The notes: a model not told the origin generated them from the letters alone. Positions 1 through 5,589 are shown, counted from the stretch's first letter. The stretch is 9,209 nt of DNA from Clostridia bacterium (GCA_026001245.1 BNZR01000056.1:1-9209), one strand, 5' to 3'. A program made the numbers and translations.

Positions 1-200
1 GGCGACACAGAAAACACCGCGCCGCCGTTGGCCTGCGTCCACGTGTCCGCCTTGGCCTTGGCTTCGCGGTTGGTTTTGCCGTAGAAAGTCTTGCGGAGCA
101 GTTTGCCGGAATCGTCGCGTCCGATGGTGATTTTATACTGCCATGTGCCGTTGGGCTGGCGGTAATACGTGCCTTCGCCGTTGTGGCGGTGGTTGGGCAT
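1..200 (-). CDS. int: Tyrosine-family site-specific integrase, N-terminal part (runs off the left edge)
   Basis: The first 66 residues are visible, starting MPNHRHNGEGTYYRQ. The stretch GTYYRQPNGTWQYKITIGRD, then KLLRKTFYGKTNREAKAKAD, has the aromatic and basic beta-strand layout of the arm-type DNA-binding domain of phage and Tn916-like integrases. In that family this domain binds arm sites around attP, and the core and catalytic domains follow downstream, here outside the window. The ATG at 200 is chosen because GGAGG lies about 8 bases upstream (in ATGTGGAGGTTTTGCCC). It is the last gene of a minus-strand series that begins at the repressor at 3956, which is a common prophage lysogeny-module order. 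Catalytic residues cannot be checked. Confidence 0.85.
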   Translation of the reverse strand, partial: MPNHRHNGEGTYYRQPNGTWQYKITIGRDDSGKLLRKTFYGKTNREAKAKADTWTQANGGAVFSVS

Positions 201-244
201 GGGCAAAACCTCCACATTTTTAAATGGCTGGTCGTTTGGACGTT

Positions 245-439
245 TTAACTCCAATCTATCTCGCTGTCTGAAAGAGTTTCTCCACGCAAGTATTCGGCGT
301 TGCCAACCGCTATTGCGTCAATATCATCGGGCGTGGCAATATCGTCGGGCATTATTCGTTCAATCAGTTCCATGAGAAAATCTTGGTCATGTTCTGTCAT
401 GCGCTCGACTAAAAAGCTGATTTTCTGCACTGTAGACAT
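245..439 (-). CDS. Antitoxin-like protein, partner of the RelE-type toxin
   Basis: A 64-residue acidic protein starting MSTVQKISFLVERM and ending RGETLSDSEIDWS. The tail resembles the C-termini of small Gram-positive antitoxins (R-G-E-T followed by acidic residues and I-D-W), which wrap the toxin in known RelB-like pairs. It starts only 4 bases after the stop of the RelE-type toxin gene. Its ribosome binding site (AAGGAG) lies inside the toxin's last codons, so the two should be co-transcribed and translationally coupled. The order is toxin first, antitoxin second, as in higBA-type loci and the reverse of classical relBE. No HTH is obvious, so autoregulation is uncertain. Its role is inferred mainly from position. 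Confidence 0.6.
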   Translation of the reverse strand: MSTVQKISFLVERMTEHDQDFLMELIERIMPDDIATPDDIDAIAVGNAEYLRGETLSDSEIDWS

Positions 440-443
440 GGCG

Positions 444-686
444 TTACATCTCCTTATACACTTGCCCTCTTGGGGCTATTTTATCAATCTTGACAGTATC
501 GGCATTTGGGTACGTGAAAACGATTCGCCAATCGCCAACGCGCAGTCTATATGCGCCGTCTTCCCCACGTAATGGCTTAATGTCGCCTTTAGGGATGTTG
601 TTTATTGCTGTGCGTATGCGCTGTTTTGTCGGCGATTCCATGCCCTTAATTGCCTTAGCCGCACGCTTAGTATATTCGGCTTCCAT
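444..686 (-). CDS. RelE/ParE-superfamily toxin
   Basis: An 80-residue protein. The C-terminal half carries the family core: D-I-K-P-L-R-G at residues 35-41, Y-R-L-R-V-G-D-W-R-I at 46-55, and V-K-I-D-K-I-A-P-R-G-Q-V-Y-K at 65-78. RelE members are ribosome-dependent mRNA interferases, while ParE members poison gyrase. Conserved basic residues R47, R49, R54 and R73 suit the superfamily, but the sequence alone does not decide between the two activities. The ATG at 686 has GAGGAGGGG just upstream. Its length is normal for the family and no lesion is seen. It is transcribed toward the integrase and linked to the antitoxin-like gene that follows. Confidence 0.85.
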   Translation of the reverse strand: MEAEYTKRAAKAIKGMESPTKQRIRTAINNIPKGDIKPLRGEDGAYRLRVGDWRIVFTYPNADTVKIDKIAPRGQVYKEM

Positions 687-758
687 TTTCCTATCCCCTC
701 CTCGGAAATTCTAAGACGCGCTAACCCGCGGACTAGCTCGTGCTTGAGCCGTCTTCGT

Positions 759-1535
759 TCATGTTTCAAAATCCTCAAACGAAAGCTCTGACTTCAGTAG
801 CCCCAACTCACGATACAGCATATACATGTGCTTGCACGGAGATTTGCGTTTACTGAAGTCCATGCACTCACAGCCCTTTAGCGATACTTCATAGATAGCA
901 CTCTGAGTTCCGAGTATCTTTGCAAGTTTGTTTTCGCTGTCTAGTTCTAGCAAGGTCAATTGGTCGAACAAAGAGCGCAAATATCTTTTAAGTTGTTCGG
1001 ACTGGTCTACAAATTTTGTTAAAATCTTTTGCCCCGTCACTGTTATTTTTACAAATTTTCGGAATTCTATTATTTTATCTGCTTGCTTAGCGTATCTGCT
1101 TCTGACTTTGTTCTCTAAAGATACCGACAGAACCATCACAGCCTTGTGTTCAGGGACTTTTGATAATTGTTGTCTTAGAAACAAAACATCTGTTTCTAGG
1201 CTTGCCAATTGCTCTCTAAGCACTTCATTTTCCCTTTGACGGGTTTCGTTCTCGCCTACTTCTTGCGAAAATACTAATTCTAGCCGTGCAATTTCGCGTT
1301 GCTTAGTGTCAAGTGTGTTTGCTAATGTGGCATTTTTATATATTTGTGCGAGTAAGTTTGCATTTTCAGTCTCTAACAGGTCAATCTTAGCCTTTGCACG
1401 CCTTATGATGTCTTTACGTTTTTTTGTTTCTTCTTGAAGTCGAGTTTGAAATTGAGCAGACAAATAACGGTTTTCACGTTCTAACGCCTCAATCTGTTTT
1501 CGCTTATTTAGGGATTTGAATATTTTTTCAAGCAT
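759..1535 (-). CDS. Coiled-coil protein with C-terminal SWIM zinc finger
   Basis: A protein of 258 residues from the ATG at 1535. That start has AGGGGA 6 bases upstream. A further in-frame ATG at 1565 would add MLTTQTRGRD but has no clear ribosome binding site. Residues 10 to about 125 are rich in E, K, Q, L and R with repeated ALERENRYL-like heptads, a long coiled coil. A mixed region follows, then the C-terminus holds C222-x-C224-x9-C234-x-H236 within CECMDFSKRKSPCKH. This matches the SWIM consensus CxCx(n)CxH. SWIM fingers are known in transposase, SNF2/ATPase and RecA-paralogue-associated proteins, where they bind DNA or protein partners. No enzymatic domain is visible. It sits between two toxin-antitoxin modules. 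Its function is unknown; a DNA-binding scaffold or anti-phage sensor is speculation. Confidence 0.8.
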   Translation of the reverse strand: MLEKIFKSLNKRKQIEALERENRYLSAQFQTRLQEETKKRKDIIRRAKAKIDLLETENANLLAQIYKNATLANTLDTKQREIARLELVFSQEVGENETRQRENEVLREQLASLETDVLFLRQQLSKVPEHKAVMVLSVSLENKVRSRYAKQADKIIEFRKFVKITVTGQKILTKFVDQSEQLKRYLRSLFDQLTLLELDSENKLAKILGTQSAIYEVSLKGCECMDFSKRKSPCKHMYMLYRELGLLKSELSFEDFET

Positions 1536-1597
1536 ATCGCGTCCCCTAGTCTGTGTTGTCAGCATTGCGTGGAAATTCTATTATTCCCAGCTTTGCG

Positions 1598-1975
1598 CTA
1601 TCTTTCGTTCTGCAATCCCATGCAAAGCCCGATATACAAACACCTGTCCACCTCGTCAAGCAACGCCGCTGATAGTTGCCCCGCACACCAGACCCCGTTT
1701 GCGATAAACAGCGCTTTTAGTATGGTGTACGGTTGGGCGCAGACTATGTATGATTCCTTTGTCAACCTCGTTGACCCGGCTGGGATAGTCACGTTGGTTT
1801 CAAAGTCCTTGCTATCTTCGTCTGATGTAATCAAGAGAACAGTAACCGCATCATAATTCTTGAAAATCGCGCCCTCTTGCAAGACAACCACAAATTTCTT
1901 TTTGCCTTTCGGGAAATTGATGTCAAAGGTGTATGGGAAGTTTATATAGTAAATTTCCCCGCGCTTAAACTCCAT
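1598..1975 (-). CDS. MazF/PemK-type mRNA interferase toxin
   Basis: A 125-residue protein starting MEFKRGEIYYINFPYTFD. The K-R-G-E-I-Y-Y-I-N-F-P opening is the first beta strand and loop of the PemK/MazF fold. The later K-K-K-F-V-V-V-L-Q-E-G and V-T-V-L-L-I-T-S-D segments are the next core strands, followed by T-N-V-T-I-P-A-G and S-Y-I-V-C-A-Q-P. MazF toxins are endoribonucleases that cut mRNA at short motifs. The ATG at 1975 overlaps the antitoxin stop (TGATG), so translation is coupled. A GTG one codon upstream is a less likely start. Its length is normal and it appears intact. The loop after strand one is longer than in E. coli MazF, as in many Firmicutes homologues. Cleavage specificity cannot be predicted. 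Confidence 0.85.
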   Translation of the reverse strand: MEFKRGEIYYINFPYTFDINFPKGKKKFVVVLQEGAIFKNYDAVTVLLITSDEDSKDFETNVTIPAGSTRLTKESYIVCAQPYTILKALFIANGVWCAGQLSAALLDEVDRCLYIGLCMGLQNER

Positions 1976-2154
1976 CACAGAACATTACCCTCGTGCTTAA
2001 TAGTCTGATACTGCGCCAGTTCCGTCATGTGAGAGTGTTCGCTTGCAACGTACAAATCGTGAGCATTGGGGATATGCCGCTTGGAGGTATCGGACTTGAC
2101 CCTAGCGGCACTATTCGCAAGACGCGCCAGCTTATCGGGGATGTTTTTGCTCAT
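1975..2154 (-). CDS. Antitoxin of the MazF/PemK pair
   Basis: A 59-residue protein starting MSKNIPDKLARLANSAARVK, with a basic N-terminal half and an acidic, histidine-containing C-terminal half (HDLYVASEHSHMTELAQYQT). The ATG at 2154 is preceded by AAAGGAG. An upstream in-frame start at 2184 would bury that ribosome binding site in the coding region. The stop overlaps the MazF-type start in TGATG, the classical antitoxin-toxin arrangement. No MazE SpoVT/AbrB signature or RHH motif is recognisable, so its family is open. The antitoxin assignment rests on size, position and coupling. Confidence 0.65.
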   Translation of the reverse strand: MSKNIPDKLARLANSAARVKSDTSKRHIPNAHDLYVASEHSHMTELAQYQTIKHEGNVL

Positions 2155-2187
2155 GTAACCCAACTCCTTTACCTTTTCTATCAACTA

Positions 2188-2210
2188 AAATCAACAAAAA
2201 TCACGTTGCC
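2188..2210. repeat. Left copy of a 23-bp perfect direct repeat flanking the zinc-ribbon membrane gene
   Basis: Identical over 23 bases to 3545-3567, with the same orientation and 1357 bp apart. On the minus strand the block reads GGCAACG then TGATTTTTGTTGATTTT. At the right copy the first part is the end of the Xre gene (GCA-ACG-TGA). At this copy the open frame just before it reads R-E-E-A-A-T-stop, which resembles the R-E-Y-V-A-T-stop end of that Xre gene. It may therefore be a leftover 3' end from a duplication or from insertion of the intervening gene. Confidence 0.85.
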
Positions 2211-2240
2211 GCTTCTTCGCGGACTAACCGTGCTATGCGA

Positions 2241-3506
2241 TTACAGAACCTTCTTAACGCCATCAAACATGTGCTTACGCTTGTTGTAGTACACCGCTAT
2301 GGGGATAATCCAAATAAGGTATACAATTAGAGTTACAATGGCTTGAACAGCTTGCTCGTATGCTTCCGAAGCGACACTTGTAAAGATGTTTAAAACTGGT
2401 AGTATTAAATTAAGTGTATATACCGTGAAGAGGTATTTTATAAAGTTCCTCCCCCAGCGTAGATGTTCAATAAATGCCTTTATCTGAAATGTAATCGCGG
2501 CGATTATTAGTGCAAATAAAAACCAAAATAAAAAATTTTCAGGTGAGCCAATAGAAAACTCTGAATTATTAGAATTTTCTATGCCCAATATAGCAGACAC
2601 CCCCGACATTGCGTATGGAAGGTTCATAATTACCCCAATAATCAACCCAAATTTTACAACGGTGTGGTATCTCATGGTCAAAACACGATTTGCAAATCTG
2701 TTTCTATTGGGAGTTGCCATTTGTACCTTCTTGGTATACTTGCACCCGCAATTATCGCAAAGGAAATACTCGCGCCCATCATTTAATATTCCCGCTACAG
2801 GGCAAGCAGTACCGCAATGCGGACAATCATGCGTTGCCTTTTGCGCTTTCTTGGCAAACTTACAACCGCACTCACATAAAAAATACTCGCGGCCATCAGT
2901 CCATATCCCTGCCGTGTAACAAGTAGTTCCGCATTTAGGGCAAGCAAATGCGGTCTTAGGTTCGGTTAAAATCTCGACTTCCAATGGTACGTCTCTCTTC
3001 TGTCTGAATTTATTTCTTAAGTATTTAATCAGTTGTATTGCCAAAAGTATAACAAAAGCATTGGCCAATATTCCAAGTATAACGAGGACGATTACGCTGA
3101 CCATACTTTCGGGTTCTTCTGCTGTAGTCGTTTGTTTTCGAGGTGGTATCGTTGCTGTTTGCGCCAAGGTGTCGCTTGGAGATGTTGTGTCCGCTGGATC
3201 TTCCCTGTATGCGTAATAGTCTATCAACCAGCGTGAGTCTTCGCTTAAATCGTCTCGATTTGGATTTATATATATGGGAGGGTCGCATGTCGCGCACCGC
3301 ACAAACCCCATGCCCTCTGCGCCCGTAACACTATATTTCTTACTATTTGAATTTGCAAGCCGATTGCAACCCTTAATATGGTATGTCTTGTTGTCATACT
3401 TTATATAAACAGTAAAATCAGGGTCTTCAGTTATCCAAGCATGCGACTGTATTCCTATCAAAACGTAAATTGCCGCCAAAAGCAACAAGCAAATAAGCTG
3501 TTTCAA
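2241..3506 (-). CDS. Membrane protein with Ada-like Cys/His domain and two zinc ribbons
   Basis: A 421-residue protein with TTG start at 3506, preceded by GGGGGAT. Visible in order: a signal peptide or anchor (1-23, ending SHA); a small domain with T-Y-H43-x3-C47 and later C71-x2-C74-D-P-P, the spacing of the Ada-like metal-binding module; a low-complexity T/S/P-rich linker; a membrane segment at about 135-160; two zinc ribbons, C189-x2-C192 with C211-x-C213-x-C215, and C228-x2-C231 with C250-x2-C253-x-C255; then four hydrophobic segments at about 283-305, 326-342, 357-376 and 388-405. The two ribbons share D-G-R-E-Y-F-L-C and look like an internal duplication. The likely topology is an outside Ada-like domain with ribbons in the cytoplasm. 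No known gene is recognised. A sensor or defence membrane effector is only an inference from its moron-type position. Confidence 0.8.
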   Translation of the reverse strand: MKQLICLLLLAAIYVLIGIQSHAWITEDPDFTVYIKYDNKTYHIKGCNRLANSNSKKYSVTGAEGMGFVRCATCDPPIYINPNRDDLSEDSRWLIDYYAYREDPADTTSPSDTLAQTATIPPRKQTTTAEEPESMVSVIVLVILGILANAFVILLAIQLIKYLRNKFRQKRDVPLEVEILTEPKTAFACPKCGTTCYTAGIWTDGREYFLCECGCKFAKKAQKATHDCPHCGTACPVAGILNDGREYFLCDNCGCKYTKKVQMATPNRNRFANRVLTMRYHTVVKFGLIIGVIMNLPYAMSGVSAILGIENSNNSEFSIGSPENFLFWFLFALIIAAITFQIKAFIEHLRWGRNFIKYLFTVYTLNLILPVLNIFTSVASEAYEQAVQAIVTLIVYLIWIIPIAVYYNKRKHMFDGVKKVL

Positions 3507-3544
3507 TTAAGTTCATCCCCCTTGCTTTCTAGCTTCGCTTGTTG

Positions 3545-3567
3545 AAATCAACAAAAATCACGTTGCC
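3545..3567. repeat. Right copy of the 23-bp perfect direct repeat
   Basis: Identical to 2188-2210. It covers the last codons and stop of the Xre repressor (A-T-stop, minus strand) plus the 14 bases after the stop. On its left it joins a short dyad, TTGTTGA-AA-TCAACAA (3539-3554). Confidence 0.85.
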
Positions 3568-3956
3568 ACATATTCTCGGGTTTGCTTTGCGACAAGGGTA
3601 TCCATGACACCATCTATATACCGTCTATCGTCCCCGCCAAGCCGACGGTACTTATTCAAATGGATTTTCTCGGCAGGCGTCACATCGGCCTGCGGAAAGT
3701 GAATGATGGCTGCGTTTCTAGTTCCTTCCGTTTCGTCGGTGTCTCTTCCGAATAGTGATGAAAGAGACACTTCAAAAATATTAGCTAACTTGACAATAAT
3801 ATCTATGTCGGGGGCATTATCTCCCCGCTCCCACGCCGACACAGCCGAATGTTGTATTCCTCCGACAGCTTCGGCTAGTTGTTTCTGCGTCAGTCCGAGC
3901 TTTTTTCTGTTATATAGTATGCTCTCCGAAATATGTTCGCGTATTCCTCGCGTCAT
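3558..3956 (-). CDS. Xre-family transcriptional repressor (CI-like)
   Basis: A protein of 132 residues from ATG 3956. An HTH_3 domain lies at about residues 8-65: L-G-L-T-Q-K-Q-L-A-E-A-V-G is helix 2 and the turn, H-S-A-V-S-A-W-E-R-G is recognition helix 3, and I-V-K-L-A-N-I-F-E-V-S-L-S-S-L-F-G follows. The remaining 65 or so residues are a short C-terminal part with no visible LexA-type peptidase motif, so induction may act through the antirepressor rather than self-cleavage. A GTG three codons upstream (3965) is possible; ATG is preferred because GGGGTG stands about 6 bases before it. It is transcribed divergently from the Cro-like gene across shared palindromes, and it heads the minus-strand series that runs to the integrase. 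Confidence 0.88.
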   Translation of the reverse strand: MTRGIREHISESILYNRKKLGLTQKQLAEAVGGIQHSAVSAWERGDNAPDIDIIVKLANIFEVSLSSLFGRDTDETEGTRNAAIIHFPQADVTPAEKIHLNKYRRLGGDDRRYIDGVMDTLVAKQTREYVAT

Positions 3957-3977
3957 CAGCTTCACCCCGTTGACCTA

Positions 3978-4006
3978 AGCATATCACGGTTTATAATGAT
4001 TGTCAA
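3978..4006 (-). promoter_or_regulatory. Promoter for the Xre repressor and lysogeny genes
   Basis: On the minus strand: -35 TTGACA (4001-4006, exact consensus), a 17-base spacer, -10 TATGCT (3978-3983), about 22 bases before the repressor start. No intervening terminator was recognised before the downstream genes. Confidence 0.75.
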
Positions 4007-4015
4007 TAATTTTTT

Positions 4016-4092
4016 TTAGAATTTCTTAAAAAAACTATTGATATTCTAGAATAAGTGGAGTATAGTAGAAATATATTTTAGAAATTCTAAAA
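4016..4092. promoter_or_regulatory. Operator cluster between repressor and Cro-like gene
   Basis: Three related AT-rich dyads built on TTAGAA/TTCTAA half-sites: TTAGAATTTCTTAA (4016-4029, imperfect), TATTCTAGAATA (4042-4053, perfect) and TTTTAGAAATTCTAAAA (4076-4092, perfect around a central A). The middle one overlaps the -35 of the rightward promoter, the third lies just after its -10, and the first is just upstream of the repressor's own -35. This three-site layout is typical of lambdoid-like switches. Likely ligands are the Xre and Cro-like proteins encoded on either side. Confidence 0.75.
4038..4066 (+). promoter_or_regulatory. Rightward early promoter (Cro-like/antirepressor operon)
   Basis: -35 TTGATA (4038-4043), 17-base spacer, -10 TATAGT (4061-4066). 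It is overlapped by the operator palindrome at 4042-4053, so repression by the Xre protein is expected. Confidence 0.75.
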
Positions 4093-4112
4093 CCAAAGGG
4101 AGGCGAAGAACT

Positions 4113-4307
4113 TTGATTGGGGTCAGAATTAAAGATTATCTATCGAAGGCTCATGTAGCACAGACTCTCTTGTGTGAGAAGCTAGGCCGTTCTCCAGCTG
4201 TCGTATCGGCCATGTTGGACGGTCGCAGAACTATTAAGGCAGAGGAATACTTTGCAGTCTGCGACGCACTTGGTGTCCCGTTGGACTTTTTTAGGGAATC
4301 AGCCTAA
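4113..4307 (+). CDS. Cro-like small Xre-family DNA-binding protein
   Basis: A 64-residue protein from a TTG at 4113 with AAAGGGAGG 8-10 bases upstream. No ATG fits the ribosome binding site. The whole protein is one HTH: V-A-Q-T-L-L-C-E-K-L-G-R-S-P as helix 2 and turn, A-V-V-S-A-M-L-D-G-R-R as recognition helix, then I-K-A-E-E-Y-F-A-V-C-D-A-L-G-V-P-L-D-F-F. This matches the short Cro-like regulators found opposite CI-like repressors in clostridial prophages. It is first in a plus-strand operon with the Bro-N antirepressor, 48 bases upstream of it. Its probable role is to occupy the shared operators during lytic development. Confidence 0.8.
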   Translation: MIGVRIKDYLSKAHVAQTLLCEKLGRSPAVVSAMLDGRRTIKAEEYFAVCDALGVPLDFFRESA

Positions 4308-4340
4308 TGCCAGCGCGTGAGGTGGAGCCTAAAATTTGAA

Positions 4341-4432
4341 AGGAGGACAACTAAAATGACCAAGCAAGACCAATTATTAGTGTTTAGCTACGGGGACTAC
4401 ATGACCCGCACGGTGCAAATCGAGGGCGAAAC
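4341..4432 (+). repeat. Leader repeat copy A (RBS plus first codons of the antirepressor)
   Basis: From AGGAGG through the codons for MTKQDQ to the end of the V-Q-I-E-G-E segment. It aligns without gaps to 8908-8999 on the opposite strand, 86 of 92 bases identical by hand count, all six differences being transitions. Upstream bases also resemble copy B at about 6415-6456. Confidence 0.9.
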
Positions 4433-5048
4433 ATGGTGGGTATTGAAAGATGTATGCGCGGTTTTGGGGATTAAGAACAACCGGGACGTTGCGGAAAACC
4501 TCGATGAGGACGAAAAGGGGGTAGCTATTACCGACACCCTTGGCGGTAAACAGGAGCTAAATATCATCAACGAGAGCGGTCTCTACAGCCTAATTCTGCG
4601 TTCACGCAAGCCGGAGGCTAAAGAATTCAAGCGTTGGATAACCCACGAAGTCCTGCCGAGTATCCGCAAAACAGGCGGCTACGGCAATTCGGAGGTTGGG
4701 GAACTGGTGGATTCCGTCCGGCAACTGGTAAACGTACTCGCCCCGAAGCCCAAAACAGGCAAAACTCCTCGAACCTACTCCCCGCCGCGAACAAAGAACC
4801 TGCTTCACGCGAAACGGTGGGAGAAAAACATGTCGTGCGCCCAGGTGGGCAACAAAATGGGTCTTAAAGCGAAGTACCATCAAGTGGAGTATTGGGAAGA
4901 CGGCGAACGCGCCCCGAGTTGGTACGAGCTTGACGAGCTGGCGCGGGTGCTGGACTGCGACCCGAGGGAACTGTACAACAGTCTGCGGGACTATGCGCTG
5001 GCGTTGTACCCCGGGCGGGGGAACGAGTGGCCGGAGCTGGGGAGGTGA
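4356..5048 (+). CDS. Bro-N domain phage antirepressor with C-terminal HTH
   Basis: A protein of 230 residues from ATG 4356 (AGGAGG ends 9 bases upstream; an in-frame start at 4317 lacks support). Residues about 8-110 are a Bro-N domain: V-Q-I-E-G-E-T-W-W-V-L-K-D-V-C-A-V-L-G-I near the start, then L-D-E-D-E-K-G, N-I-I-N-E-S-G-L-Y-S-L-I-L-R-S-R, and F-K-R-W-I-T-H-E-V-L-P-S-I-R-K-T-G-G-Y. This family counteracts repressors during induction. After a proline-rich linker (about 130-150) comes a second domain (about 160-225) resembling an Xre fold: A-Q-V-G-N-K-M-G-L, V-E-Y-W-E-D-G-E-R-A-P and L-A-R-V-L-D-C-D-P-R-E-L-Y. It is intact and co-directional with the Cro-like gene, and ends against a convergent repressor gene. 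Its first 25 codons are duplicated at 8908-8999. Confidence 0.9.
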   Translation: MTKQDQLLVFSYGDYMTRTVQIEGETWWVLKDVCAVLGIKNNRDVAENLDEDEKGVAITDTLGGKQELNIINESGLYSLILRSRKPEAKEFKRWITHEVLPSIRKTGGYGNSEVGELVDSVRQLVNVLAPKPKTGKTPRTYSPPRTKNLLHAKRWEKNMSCAQVGNKMGLKAKYHQVEYWEDGERAPSWYELDELARVLDCDPRELYNSLRDYALALYPGRGNEWPELGR

Positions 5049-5071
5049 AAAAGAACGCCTTGCGGCGTTCT
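5048..5071 (-). terminator. Rho-independent terminator between convergent genes
   Basis: A perfect 8-bp stem, AGAACGCC (5052-5059) and GGCGTTCT (5064-5071), with loop TTGC. On the minus strand the stem is followed by a T-run, so it serves the Xre gene whose stop is at 5070-5072. On the plus strand no T-run follows, so termination of the antirepressor transcript here is less certain. The hairpin occupies the whole gap between the two stop codons. Confidence 0.8.
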
Positions 5072-5441
5072 AGTCGGCGGGAGGGTTCTCGGAATTCTTT
5101 AGCACCATGCCAATGTATTTTTTAAAAAACTCCCTGTCTCGCTCCGGCAATTCAATATAGGTTTTTAGAGCCAGTTTTTCAATTCTATCAAGGCGATACT
5201 CGGCGGCCAGCTCGTCAAGCAAGCCCCCCGAGGACGTTAACAGCATTTCCCCCTCGCCAGTTTCAAGCCAACCGCGATTGAGGCTGTAAATATTGCATAG
5301 GGATATAATAAGCCGTTCTGTGATATTGCTTTTACCCTTTTCGAGGTCTGATAAACTCGCACCTTTTATACCTAGCTTAGTTGCGAAATCTGCTTGTGTA
5401 TAGCCTAGAGCCTTTCTAAACTGTCTTAATCGTTCTTTCAC
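5070..5441 (-). CDS. Second Xre-family repressor
   Basis: A 123-residue protein from GTG 5441, which has GGAGGT 7 bases upstream. The longer open frame to 5489 would run through the promoter -10 and is rejected. HTH: A-L-G-Y-T-Q-A-D-F-A-T-K-L-G-I-K as helix 2 and turn, A-S-L-S-D-L-E-K-G-K-S as recognition helix, then I-I-S-L-C-N-I-Y and N-R-G-W-L-E-T-G-E-G-E-M-L. The W-L-x-T-G-E-G-E-M block is a hallmark of clostridial prophage repressors. The C-terminal 50 residues (Y-R-L-D-R-I-E-K-L-A-L-K-T-Y and L-P-E-R-D-R-E-F-F) form the usual helical dimerisation tail. It faces three small plus-strand genes across a divergent promoter pair and ends at the shared terminator. Confidence 0.88.
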   Translation of the reverse strand: MKERLRQFRKALGYTQADFATKLGIKGASLSDLEKGKSNITERLIISLCNIYSLNRGWLETGEGEMLLTSSGGLLDELAAEYRLDRIEKLALKTYIELPERDREFFKKYIGMVLKNSENPPAD

Positions 5442-5460
5442 GCAGGTCACCTCCACACTG

Positions 5461-5489
5461 ATTATACCCCGTGGAGAGAATTCTGTCAA
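5461..5489 (-). promoter_or_regulatory. Exact-consensus promoter for the second repressor
   Basis: On the minus strand TTGACA (5484-5489), 17 bases, TATAAT (5461-5466): both hexamers and the spacing are exact sigma-A consensus. The start codon is about 20 bases downstream. Confidence 0.9.
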
Positions 5490-5495
5490 GTAAAA

Positions 5496-5569
5496 ATTCA
5501 GGAAACCTAAAATTATTTCTAAAAAAGCCTTGACAATGCGGGAGTCCTATGTTATAATTCAGGCAACTT
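5496..5569. promoter_or_regulatory. Candidate operator pair for the second repressor
   Basis: A direct repeat of ATTCAGG-N-AAC-N-T: ATTCAGGAAACCT (5496-5508) and ATTCAGGCAACTT (5557-5569), 11 of 13 identical. The second begins inside the -10 of the rightward promoter. The first lies between the two -35 boxes, so binding could govern the rightward promoter. Binding itself is an inference. Confidence 0.45.
5530..5558 (+). promoter_or_regulatory. Exact-consensus rightward promoter for the small-gene operon
   Basis: TTGACA (5530-5535), 17 bases, TATAAT (5553-5558), all exact consensus. It is divergent from the repressor promoter with 40 bases between the two -35 boxes. Such a strong promoter would normally need a repressor to keep it silent in a lysogen. 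Confidence 0.9.
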
Positions 5570-5589
5570 ATAAAAAGGAGGGGCATACG

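Noticed and set aside
716..758. Short GCTC/GAGC hairpin after the SWIM gene as a terminator
   Set aside because: Stem of only 4 bp and no T-run on the minus strand.
2581..2926. Plus-strand frames of 78-112 codons
   Set aside because: Antisense of the zinc-ribbon region of the membrane protein, whose cysteine motifs are clear on the minus strand.
2188..3567. Insertion sequence reading of the 23-bp direct repeats
   Set aside because: No transposase or terminal inverted repeats between them, and 23 bp is longer than usual target duplications; the 3'-end duplication model fits better.
4602..4883. Minus-strand frame of 93 codons
   Set aside because: Lies wholly inside the Bro-N antirepressor coding region, with no ribosome binding site.
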